Shown one piece after another: positions 17,270 through 25,020 of a DNA stretch of 35,365 bases (the first letter of the stretch is position 1; each line of letters opens with the position of its first letter). A program made the position numbers and the translations under genes. The notes below the pieces were generated by a model, which worked only from the letters and a program-made list of their open reading frames with translations, was not told the origin of the DNA and searched no databases. This DNA is from Phycisphaerae bacterium (GTDB taxonomy: Bacteria > Planctomycetota > Phycisphaerae > Phycisphaerales > SM1A02): positions 1 to 35,365 of the forward strand of contig PBAY01000016.1 in the NCBI GenBank assembly GCA_002717655.1, written 5' to 3'.

Positions 17270-18279
17270 TCCTTCGTCGTCTGGCCAGCAAGCTGTATGG
17301 ATCGATCATGTCCAGACGCAACAGGCGATTTGATCAGGGGCGTGGTGTCTCCAGATGTGGCCGAACCGTGATCTCCGTCGGCAACATCTCACTGGGCGGC
17401 ACCGGCAAGACGCCGATGGTGCGTTGGATCGTTGAACATCTTGCCACGATGGAGCATCGGCCTGCGATCGTCACGCGTGGCTACGGTGCGCGGCCTGGTC
17501 AGGAAGCGGATGAAGTCATGGAATACCGTGATGCGATTCCAGATCTCCCGATCTTCGTCGGTGGTGACCGGGTTGCCGTATTGAAGCGTGAGCTTCCTGA
17601 TCATCCCGAAGTCGACTGCATCGTGATGGATGATGGATTCCAGCATCGGCGCCTGCATCGAGATCTCGACATCGTGCTTGTTTCATCGCACGAGCCTCTG
17701 GATCGCGAGTCGGTCTTGCCGGCGGGCCGACTTCGTGAGCCGCCTGAAGGTCTGGCACGCGCAGATGCCGTGGTCGTCACCGGCTCAAGAACAATCGATC
17801 AGGCGCTGGCGGCGCGTATCGAATCCTTTCATGGTTGTCCTCCGGTTGCCTGGTGTGGACACAGCTGGTCAGGGTTGACTGTTTACGAGTCGGACTCGAC
17901 ACGAGAAGAAGACATCGACTGGCTTCATGGACGAAGAGTGGTCGTGCGACTTGGGATCGGTTCGCCTGAAACCGTGCGAAGTCAACTTCGTGTTCTGGGC
18001 GCCACGCTCGTGAGTGAACGGCCTGCACGCGATCATCAGCCCTTCACGCAGGCCGAAGCTGCATTTCTCTCGGACGTGTTGGATGCCGATGCCATTCTTA
18101 TGACAGCAAAGGATTGGGTGAAGGCACGTGACGTGCTAGACTTGAACCGTCTCCAGGTACCAGTCGTTGTTCCACAGCTGGAACTTCGTTTTCTGGATCG
18201 AGAAGCGGCGCTGGGCCAGATGATTCACGATGCGGTCGTGGATTGTCTTGATCGTGATCTTGTGGATGCGGATTCATGA
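17266..18279 (+). CDS. lpxK: Tetraacyldisaccharide 4'-kinase
   Basis: LpxK phosphorylates the lipid A precursor at the 4' position, giving lipid IVA at the inner membrane. The 337-residue product has the Walker A motif GNISLGGTGKTP (about 39-50), the family block VTRGYGAR, and DDGFQHRRLHRDLDIVL. MTAKDWVK near the C terminus matches the family TxKDxVR pattern. It lacks a strong N-terminal membrane helix, having only RRLASKLYGSIMSRRN. It lies in an overlapping operon with glycosyltransferase and heptose genes, strong evidence for a lipid-A outer membrane in this organism. Confidence 0.93.
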   Translation: MILRRLASKLYGSIMSRRNRRFDQGRGVSRCGRTVISVGNISLGGTGKTPMVRWIVEHLATMEHRPAIVTRGYGARPGQEADEVMEYRDAIPDLPIFVGGDRVAVLKRELPDHPEVDCIVMDDGFQHRRLHRDLDIVLVSSHEPLDRESVLPAGRLREPPEGLARADAVVVTGSRTIDQALAARIESFHGCPPVAWCGHSWSGLTVYESDSTREEDIDWLHGRRVVVRLGIGSPETVRSQLRVLGATLVSERPARDHQPFTQAEAAFLSDVLDADAILMTAKDWVKARDVLDLNRLQVPVVVPQLELRFLDREAALGQMIHDAVVDCLDRDLVDADS

Positions 18280-19736
18280 CAACGCTTCTGGACAAAGTGG
18301 CGGGCTTTTCTTCCTTTCGAGCATTGCTCGTCGGGGATTTCATGCTCGATGAGATCGTGCATGGTGACGTGGGCCGTTTGAGTCCGGATGCCCCGGTTCC
18401 GGTTCTGCATGCTCAACGTGAAGAGCGATCGCCCGGTGGGGCGGCGCATGTGGCGAATTGCCTGAAGGCGCTTGGCGGTGAAGTGATCTGCTGTGGGGTC
18501 GTTGGCGACGACGAATCCGGTCGCCGTCTGAAGGCTTCCATGGAGAAAGCAGGACTGAAGACCGATGGATTGATCGTCGATGATCAACGGCCCACGACGG
18601 TCAAGCGTAGTCTGGTGGGATTGGCGCAGCATCGTCACCCCCAGAAGATGTTCCGCCTTGATTTCGAATCCAGAGAGCCGCTTGCCTCGGAACATGAAGC
18701 CGCCTTGATCGTCATGATTGAATCGCAGCTGGATCAGGTGGATGTCGTCTGCATCGAGGATTATCACAAAGGCGTGTGCACACCGCGTGTCTGTGCGGCG
18801 GTGATGGCTGCCGCGAAATCCGCGGGCAAGGAAGTGCTGGTCGATCCAGCATTGCTTGAGGATTACGGCAAGTATCGCGGTGCGACAACCATCACGCCCA
18901 ATCGAACCGAAGCTGAATTGGCGACAGGTGGAGCTGATTCGCCGGCTGAAGCGGCAACGAAGCTGTCAACACAACTGGAATGTGAAGCGGTCATCCTCAC
19001 ACTCGACAAGGATGGCGCGATGGTGATGGCCCGTGGTGAGTCGCCAGTGATCGTTCCGACCGAGGCGCGAGCCGTCTATGACGTCACCGGTGCAGGTGAT
19101 GTAGTCATCGCAGCCTTGACCGCGGCACGAGCCAATGGAATGGACTGGGTGGATTCCACCCGATTCGCCAATGCCGCCGCGGGACTGGAAGTCGCCTTCT
19201 TCGGTACACGGCCCATTCCGCTTGCCGAGGTGCAGCGGGAACTGCTGCGGCGTGAAAAGCCCGGGGCTGACAAAGTCAGGAATGATGAGGAGCTGGCCGT
19301 CGAACTGGCAGTGCACCGACAGGCGGATCATCGCATTGTTCTGACCAATGGTTGCTTTGATGTCATTCATGCAGGCCATGTGGCTTATCTTCGGGATGCC
19401 AAGAACCAGGGTGACGTGCTGGTTGTGGGCATCAACGTCGACGAGCAGGTCCATGCCATGAAAGGTGAAGGACGTCCGGTGTATGCACTGGAGGATCGAA
19501 TGGCCATTCTTTCAGAGCTGGCCTGTGTCGATTACGTCATCGCCTTCAGTGAGCCGACGTCACATCGCCTGATCGAATCGGTGATGCCGGATCTCTTCGT
19601 GAAGGGTGGAGATTATTCACCTGAGGAGATCAACGAGTACGAACTGGTCAAACAGTTGGGGATCGATTGCCGGGTTCTGGCGCATCGTCCGGGTCTGGGA
19701 AGCACGGACGTCGTCGAGCATCTGCGAAGAACGTGA
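18276..19736 (+). CDS. hldE: Bifunctional heptose-7-phosphate kinase/heptose-1-phosphate adenylyltransferase
   Basis: HldE carries out two steps of ADP-heptose synthesis for LPS. Residues 1-320 are a PfkB/ribokinase domain with PGGAAHVANCLKALGG and the anion-hole motif DVTGAGD. Residues about 345-486 are a nucleotidyltransferase domain with TNGCFDVIHAGHVAYL and the end motif GSTDVVEHLRR. The order and the total of 486 residues match Escherichia coli HldE. It is the last gene of the envelope operon, overlapping lpxK by four bases, and stops just before the converging gene at 19738. Confidence 0.95.
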   Translation: MTTLLDKVAGFSSFRALLVGDFMLDEIVHGDVGRLSPDAPVPVLHAQREERSPGGAAHVANCLKALGGEVICCGVVGDDESGRRLKASMEKAGLKTDGLIVDDQRPTTVKRSLVGLAQHRHPQKMFRLDFESREPLASEHEAALIVMIESQLDQVDVVCIEDYHKGVCTPRVCAAVMAAAKSAGKEVLVDPALLEDYGKYRGATTITPNRTEAELATGGADSPAEAATKLSTQLECEAVILTLDKDGAMVMARGESPVIVPTEARAVYDVTGAGDVVIAALTAARANGMDWVDSTRFANAAAGLEVAFFGTRPIPLAEVQRELLRREKPGADKVRNDEELAVELAVHRQADHRIVLTNGCFDVIHAGHVAYLRDAKNQGDVLVVGINVDEQVHAMKGEGRPVYALEDRMAILSELACVDYVIAFSEPTSHRLIESVMPDLFVKGGDYSPEEINEYELVKQLGIDCRVLAHRPGLGSTDVVEHLRRT

Positions 19737-19737
19737 C

Positions 19738-20361
19738 CTACTGATTCTCCAGCAGGCCGAGCACGACTTCTCGTGCGGTATCAGGATCATCAAGAACCTG
19801 ATCGAAGGGAAGTCTCACCACATCGAAGCGAGCGCGAATATCGATGCCACGTGGGTCGACGCCGACCATTCGGGGATCTTCTGCTTCAAGGTCGAGATGC
19901 ACGGCAAGTGTTGCTCGCAGTGATTCGAGATGTTCCCGGTTGACCTCGCCGCAGAGTGAAGGTTCGATTCCAGCAAGTGGATTGGGCTGTTCCAGTCCTT
20001 CGCCGTCAATCACCATCCCATGGAAGCGGGCAAGATCAATGGTCATGGTGGCCCATCGGACATCCTCCGGCTCGCCGTGATAGATCCTCCATCGATCGGC
20101 AAGCCCACCTTCGGGTCCATCCTCATCGAATTCAGTCATGCAGACGAGGAGTTCCATGGCGGTCTGGTCGGCGACCGGCACATGGATGACGGTTTCAGCG
20201 GCGTGGAGCACGGCCACCATGACGGGTGCGACCAGTCGTCCATCAGGTGCGAAGACATATCGAATGGGGCGGAGATGTTCATCGAACCTCAGGTCCCCGG
20301 TGGTCCAGGTATGGAGGTGGGCCAGGGCATCTTCAACGACGTTCGCTTCTTCAGAGTTCAT
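19738..20361 (-). CDS. Hypothetical protein, possibly split-barrel/DUF2470-like
   Basis: A 207-residue soluble acidic protein that I cannot assign firmly. The N-terminal half (about 25-110) has alternating beta-type hydrophobic stretches (RLVAPVMVAVLH, ETVIHVPV) resembling an FMN-binding split barrel. The last 70 residues (NREHLESLRATL, then VGVDPRGIDIRARF and RLPFDQVLDD) resemble DUF2470, found in heme-utilisation and pyridoxamine-phosphate-oxidase-like proteins. Both resemblances are by eye. It has no signal peptide or membrane segment. It converges with hldE and starts only 32 bases from the divergent aroDE start. Confidence 0.7.
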   Translation of the reverse strand: MNSEEANVVEDALAHLHTWTTGDLRFDEHLRPIRYVFAPDGRLVAPVMVAVLHAAETVIHVPVADQTAMELLVCMTEFDEDGPEGGLADRWRIYHGEPEDVRWATMTIDLARFHGMVIDGEGLEQPNPLAGIEPSLCGEVNREHLESLRATLAVHLDLEAEDPRMVGVDPRGIDIRARFDVVRLPFDQVLDDPDTAREVVLGLLENQ

Positions 20362-20393
20362 GGTGTGGAGTTTAGGTCGTTAGGATCTCGCTT

Positions 20394-21971
20394 GTGGCGC
20401 TCATCGCTGTATCAATTTCCGTAGAAGAACCCGCCCTCGTAGCAGAGGTGCTGGAACTGGCCCAGCTGGCGGGTGACCGCGGTGCTTCATTGGTTGAATG
20501 GCGAGTCGATGAACTGGGACTTTCCGAGGCGGGACATGAGGCCTGTCAGGTCCTTGTGCGTGAATCTCCATTGCCCTGCATCCTCACGTGTCGGCATGAA
20601 TGCGAGGGTGGAGCGTTCGATGGCAATGAATCCCAACGCGCTTCCTTGTTTGATTCATTGATTGAAACCAATGCCATTCCTCGTTACGTGGACATCGAGT
20701 CGGCCCGATGGGCCGGATCGCCGGAACTGCGCGAGTCGGTCAGGCGTCTGTTGACCACTGGTGACTGTGGTTTGATTCTCTCGACGCATGACTTCGAAGG
20801 TCGTCCAGATGATCTGGCTCGTCGTGTGGATTCAATGCGGGCGGAGCCTGAAGTGAACGTCGTGAAGGTGGCCTGGAGCGCCCGGTCCATCCGTGATTCA
20901 ATGGAAGCCTTTGACCTGCTCCGTGAATCAGCCGGGCCGACGATCACGATCTGCATGGATCGCTTTGGTGTCATCACCAGAATTCTTGCGGGGAAGTTCG
21001 GAGGACTGTTGACCTTCGCCGTGCTTGACGGGCAGTCGGGAACGGCGCCAGGACAGCCGACGCTGACTGAACTGCAGGAGCGATACCGTTTCGGTGATAT
21101 TGGCGCCGCAACAAAGGTCTACGGCATTCTTGGTGATCCAGTAGCGCATTCCCTGAGTCCGTTGATTCACAATGCCGCGTTTCGTCGGGTGGACCATGAT
21201 GCCGTTCTGGTCCCGATGCCGGTGGTCGACGGCTGGGAGTCGTTCAAGGCGTCGGTCGCCACCATGCTTGATCAGCCTTCCCTCGATCTGGCCGGGCTTT
21301 GTGTAACCGCTCCTCACAAGGAGAATCTGCTCCGCTTCGTGCAGGAGCAGGGTGGAACGATTGCCGATTCTGCGATGTCTGCTGGTGCCGCCAACACACT
21401 TGTGATCCAGTCAGATGGAGGACTGGTCGCGGACAATACGGACGTCCATGGAATCATCAGCCCGTTGCAGGATGTGATTTCGCTCGAAGGTGTCCGTGTT
21501 GCGATTCTCGGAGCTGGTGGTGCGGCACGTGCAGCGGCATCCGGCCTGCTTGCAGCCGGTGCTGAGGTGGTGATCTTCAATCGAACACGTGAGCGTGCGG
21601 AACACCTGGTTTCAGCCATGAAGGCGGAGGATGCCGGCAGTCGAATCGAAGTCGGTTCGGGTGGGCCGCTCGCGACGGATCGTTTTCAGGTCATCATCAA
21701 TACGACGTCACTGGGCATGGAGGGTGGTCCCGATGCATCGGCCTCACCGCTGGAAGCGTTGGGTGGCGAGCATGAATCGCTGGCTGAAGGTGTCATTCTC
21801 TTCGAGACGGTCTATGCACCAAGAGAGACACCATTGGTGCAGGAAGCAATCCAGCGAGGGGCGGTGGTCATCACCGGAGACCGCATGTTCCTTGCTCAGG
21901 CTGCGCAGCAATTCAAACGCTGGACCGGGCATGATGCGCCGATGGAGCAATGGCAGAACCTGCTTGGCTGA
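20394..21971 (+). CDS. aroDE: Fused 3-dehydroquinate dehydratase (type I)/shikimate dehydrogenase
   Basis: One 525-residue chain for two consecutive shikimate-pathway steps. Residues 1-230 are type I dehydroquinase: EWRVDEL, STHDFEG with the catalytic His, NVVKVA with the Schiff-base Lys, and APGQP. Residues about 240-525 are AroE: YGILGDPVAHSLSPLIHN, VTAPHKENL with the catalytic Lys, DNTDVHG and the NADP-binding GAGGAARAAASG with NRTRERAE. The GTG start is supported by AGGA (20382-20385), eight bases upstream. This DHQ-SDH order is known from plants, chlamydiae and some planctomycetes. It is convergent with hslU, and aroC lies just beyond. Confidence 0.95.
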   Translation: MALIAVSISVEEPALVAEVLELAQLAGDRGASLVEWRVDELGLSEAGHEACQVLVRESPLPCILTCRHECEGGAFDGNESQRASLFDSLIETNAIPRYVDIESARWAGSPELRESVRRLLTTGDCGLILSTHDFEGRPDDLARRVDSMRAEPEVNVVKVAWSARSIRDSMEAFDLLRESAGPTITICMDRFGVITRILAGKFGGLLTFAVLDGQSGTAPGQPTLTELQERYRFGDIGAATKVYGILGDPVAHSLSPLIHNAAFRRVDHDAVLVPMPVVDGWESFKASVATMLDQPSLDLAGLCVTAPHKENLLRFVQEQGGTIADSAMSAGAANTLVIQSDGGLVADNTDVHGIISPLQDVISLEGVRVAILGAGGAARAAASGLLAAGAEVVIFNRTRERAEHLVSAMKAEDAGSRIEVGSGGPLATDRFQVIINTTSLGMEGGPDASASPLEALGGEHESLAEGVILFETVYAPRETPLVQEAIQRGAVVITGDRMFLAQAAQQFKRWTGHDAPMEQWQNLLG

Positions 21972-21986
21972 TTGCGGGCGGTTGGC

Positions 21987-23324
21987 CTAGAGCACGAATC
22001 GGCCGAGATCCTCATCCTGAAGCAGTCGTTCAAGTCGTTCGCGAACGAATGCTTCGGTGATTTCGACCTTCGTTTCCTTGCGTGCTGCCATTTCCGATGC
22101 ATCAAAGGCGATGTCCTCGAAGACCTGTTCCATGATGGTCATCAAACGACGAGCACCGATGTTCTCGAGTTTCGCATTGGCTTCTGCTGCAAGATCCGCC
22201 AGTGCATCGATCGCGGTGTCAGTGAAGCTGATCTGGAGACCTTCAGTTCCCATGAGCGCGGTCTGCTGTTTGGTGATGGCGGCATCCGGTTCGATCAGAA
22301 TTCGACGGAAGTCATCACGAGTCAGGGCATCCAGTTCAACTCTGATGGGGAACCGGCCCTGCAGTTCCGGCATCAGATCACTGATCGAAGCCACATGAAA
22401 GGCGCCTGCGGCAATGAACAGGATCTGATCCGTATGGACCACGCCATGTCGGGTATTGACGGCGCTGCCTTCCACGATGGGAAGAAGATCCCGCTGCACA
22501 CCCTGACGACTGACATCCGCATTGCCCTGACGATCACTCGAGGCGATCTTGTCGATCTCATCAATGAACACCATCCCGGCATTTTCAGTTCGTTCGATGG
22601 CCTGCTCGAGAATCTTCGTCTGATCGAGCAGTTTCTCGGTTTCCTCTTCCAGAAGCAGGACGCGTGCGCGTTCGACGGTGACTCGCCGACGACTGCGTCG
22701 TTCCGGCACGAGGTTCTCCAGCAGTGAACTCATGCCGGGATCCATCTGGTCCATGCCGACCATGTTGATGGTGGGCATCGGGCTGCTGTCCTTCACATTG
22801 ATTTCGATTTCACGCTCATCGAGTTTGCCGGCCTCGAGCTTCTCTCGCATGCGGGTGCGGACGAATTCATGTGTTTCGTCGGGTTCATCGGAATTCTCAT
22901 CGCCAAGCAGCAGCGTCACGAGCCGCTCTTCGACGGCAGCCTGAGCAGCGGCACGCACTGATTCGGCATGTTCCTGCCGGACCATGGTGATGCCGATCTC
23001 AAGCAGATCGCGAATCATGGATTCCACATCACGACCGACATAGCCGACCTCGGTGAACTTGCTGGCTTCGACCTTGACGAAGGGCGCTTTGACCAGTCGT
23101 GCCAGCCGTCGGGCGATCTCGGTCTTGCCCACGCCGGTGGGTCCGACCATCACGATATTGCGGGGGACCACTTCCCGAGCCAGTTCAGGATCCAGCTGGC
23201 GTCTGCGCCAGCGGTTGCGCACCGCCACCGCCACCGCTCGTTTGGCCAGGTTCTGGCCGATGATGTGGCGGTCCAGTTCAGTCACGATTTCTCTGGGGGT
23301 GAGCTCTGACACGGGGGGGATCAT
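21987..23324 (-). CDS. hslU: ATP-dependent protease ATPase subunit HslU
   Basis: HslU unfolds substrates and feeds them to the HslV peptidase. The 445-residue AAA+ protein begins with LTPREIVTELDRHIIGQ, then Walker [10 protein letters not shown] (about residues 59-67), the pore motif GYVGRD, an intermediate I-domain (about 110-240), Walker B VFIDEIDKIA and a C-terminal arginine-rich sensor region. ATG 23324 matches the usual N terminus; an upstream start would reach towards aroC. hslV normally lies directly upstream in an operon, but here aroC occupies that place on the other strand. Confidence 0.95.
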   Translation of the reverse strand: MIPPVSELTPREIVTELDRHIIGQNLAKRAVAVAVRNRWRRRQLDPELAREVVPRNIVMVGPTGVGKTEIARRLARLVKAPFVKVEASKFTEVGYVGRDVESMIRDLLEIGITMVRQEHAESVRAAAQAAVEERLVTLLLGDENSDEPDETHEFVRTRMREKLEAGKLDEREIEINVKDSSPMPTINMVGMDQMDPGMSSLLENLVPERRSRRRVTVERARVLLLEEETEKLLDQTKILEQAIERTENAGMVFIDEIDKIASSDRQGNADVSRQGVQRDLLPIVEGSAVNTRHGVVHTDQILFIAAGAFHVASISDLMPELQGRFPIRVELDALTRDDFRRILIEPDAAITKQQTALMGTEGLQISFTDTAIDALADLAAEANAKLENIGARRLMTIMEQVFEDIAFDASEMAARKETKVEITEAFVRERLERLLQDEDLGRFVL

Positions 23325-23370
23325 AGTCAGGCGGGGGCTTCCGGGCGAACTTCCCGGCCTCGGTGGTAGC

Positions 23371-24546
23371 ATGGCGGACAAGATGCCTCATTTAACCTGC
23401 GAAACGACTGGTGAATCACACGGCCCCTGCGGGCTTGCCATCCTCAACGGCATGCCGGCTGGTCTGGAACTGGATGTCGAGTTCATCAATGGCGAACTTC
23501 GTCGTCGACAGGGCGGGTATGGCCGCGGCGGCCGTCAGCGCATCGAGACGGACAAGGTTTCATTTCTTGCAGGAATGCGAGCCGGGATCACGACGGGCGC
23601 ACCGCTGGTGATGCAGATTCCCAACAAGGACAGCCGGCTTGATGATCTGGAGCGTACACCTCCGGTTCATCGTCCTCGGCCTGGCCATGCCGACCTGGCT
23701 GGAAGCATCAAGTGGTTGACGGATGACTGTCGCAATACGCTGGAGCGTGCCAGTGCACGCGAGACGGCGGCCAGAACGGCCGCCGGCGCAGCGGCACGTT
23801 GTCTGCTGCATGAATTCGGAATCGAAGTCTTCGGCTTCGTTCGAACGGTGCACACCGCCAGGACGGACGTGACCATCGAGCACTCGCGTCTGGATGAACT
23901 TCGTCGAATGCGGGATGAGTCCGAGGTCTACACCCCTGATGTGGAAGTCACCAAGGAGATGATGGAGTGCATCCGCGGTGCCAAGATCGACAAGGACACC
24001 GTTGGCGGACTCTGTGAAGTGCATGTCTTCGGATGTCCCATCGGACTTGGCAGTTGTGTGACACCCACTGGTCGACTTGATGCAAGAATTGCATCAGCCG
24101 TGATGGGTATTCAGGCGTTCAAGTCGGTTGAAATCGGCATGGGACGTGAAGTCGCTTCTCGAAGAGGGTCGGAAGTTCATGATCCGATCACCTATGACGA
24201 AGGATCTCGAGATACGCCACTGCTCGGATTTCAACGAGCTCGAAACAATGCAGGCGGGATCGAAGGCGGAATGACCAACGGCATGCCGGTGGTCGTGACC
24301 GGCGCGATGAAGCCCATCAGTACGCTTCTTCAAGGCATGCCGAGTGTCGACCTGCGAAGCAAGCAGTCCGAGCACAGTGATTACGAGAGAAGTGACGTCT
24401 GTGCCGTTTCCGCTGCCAGCGTCGTCATGGAAAACATGGTGGCCTTCGAGATCGCAGCGATGTTCCTCGACAAGTTCGGTGGTGACACCATGAAGGAACT
24501 CGAGGCCGCGTGGACGTTCTATCTGGACACGGCACGAACCATCTGA
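23371..24546 (+). CDS. aroC: Chorismate synthase
   Basis: AroC converts EPSP to chorismate using reduced FMN, the last common step of aromatic synthesis. The 391-residue product has CETTGESHGP, YGRGGRQRIETD, RPGHADLAG, RASARETAARTAAGAAA (signature 2), GGIEGGMTNG and RSDVCAVSAAS near the C terminus. Starts at 23371 or 23383 are both possible. The 5' end is 46 bases from the divergent hslU start. It lies 1.4 kb from aroDE, so two shikimate enzymes flank hslU. It abuts the converging lipoprotein gene with no gap. Confidence 0.95.
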   Translation: MADKMPHLTCETTGESHGPCGLAILNGMPAGLELDVEFINGELRRRQGGYGRGGRQRIETDKVSFLAGMRAGITTGAPLVMQIPNKDSRLDDLERTPPVHRPRPGHADLAGSIKWLTDDCRNTLERASARETAARTAAGAAARCLLHEFGIEVFGFVRTVHTARTDVTIEHSRLDELRRMRDESEVYTPDVEVTKEMMECIRGAKIDKDTVGGLCEVHVFGCPIGLGSCVTPTGRLDARIASAVMGIQAFKSVEIGMGREVASRRGSEVHDPITYDEGSRDTPLLGFQRARNNAGGIEGGMTNGMPVVVTGAMKPISTLLQGMPSVDLRSKQSEHSDYERSDVCAVSAASVVMENMVAFEIAAMFLDKFGGDTMKELEAAWTFYLDTARTI

Positions 24547-24966
24547 TCACTCGCCCTTGGCATCCTCGATCGCAGCTTCACCTTGTTCCACTGCGGGAAT
24601 GGAAGGTGACAGGCCTCGGGTCCAGGCGTAATCGAGCTTGATGGTTCTCAACTCGCAGGAGTCATCCTTCAGGGTGAACAACAACGTATCACGCGAGAGG
24701 ATGTAGCCGTAGGAACCGGCCAAGTCGGCGCATGGGCCTGAGGCTGCCATGAATTCGATGGTCTTCCAGGTGGCCTTGAAGGTTCCTTCGGACTGACTGA
24801 GATCCGGTGCGAGGGAGGTCCAGGTTCCATCCGCATGGAGCACGGCCTGACTGCCGTCCATCGTGCAGGTCCACTCGCCGGCCAGTCGTTCTGCTGGCGT
24901 GAAGGGAATGTCAGGCCCGCAGGCAGTCAGGAACAGCAGGGTGGAAAGCAGCAGTGTGATTCGCAT
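24547..24966 (-). CDS. Small hypothetical lipoprotein
   Basis: A 139-residue protein with a clear lipoprotein signal (MRITLLLSTLLFLTACG, lipobox LTAC). The mature part has a lipocalin-like rhythm (LAGEWTCT, GTWTSLAP, GTFKATWKTIEF), typical of small beta-barrel proteins of unknown role, with additional cysteines. I cannot name a function. It lies downstream of clpB on the same strand after 54 bases and directly abuts the end of aroC. Confidence 0.75.
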   Translation of the reverse strand: MRITLLLSTLLFLTACGPDIPFTPAERLAGEWTCTMDGSQAVLHADGTWTSLAPDLSQSEGTFKATWKTIEFMAASGPCADLAGSYGYILSRDTLLFTLKDDSCELRTIKLDYAWTRGLSPSIPAVEQGEAAIEDAKGE

Positions 24967-25020
24967 GGTGTTGATTGTATGAACCTCCGCACATCCCTGT
25001 AGGTGTCGTCGTCACGCACG

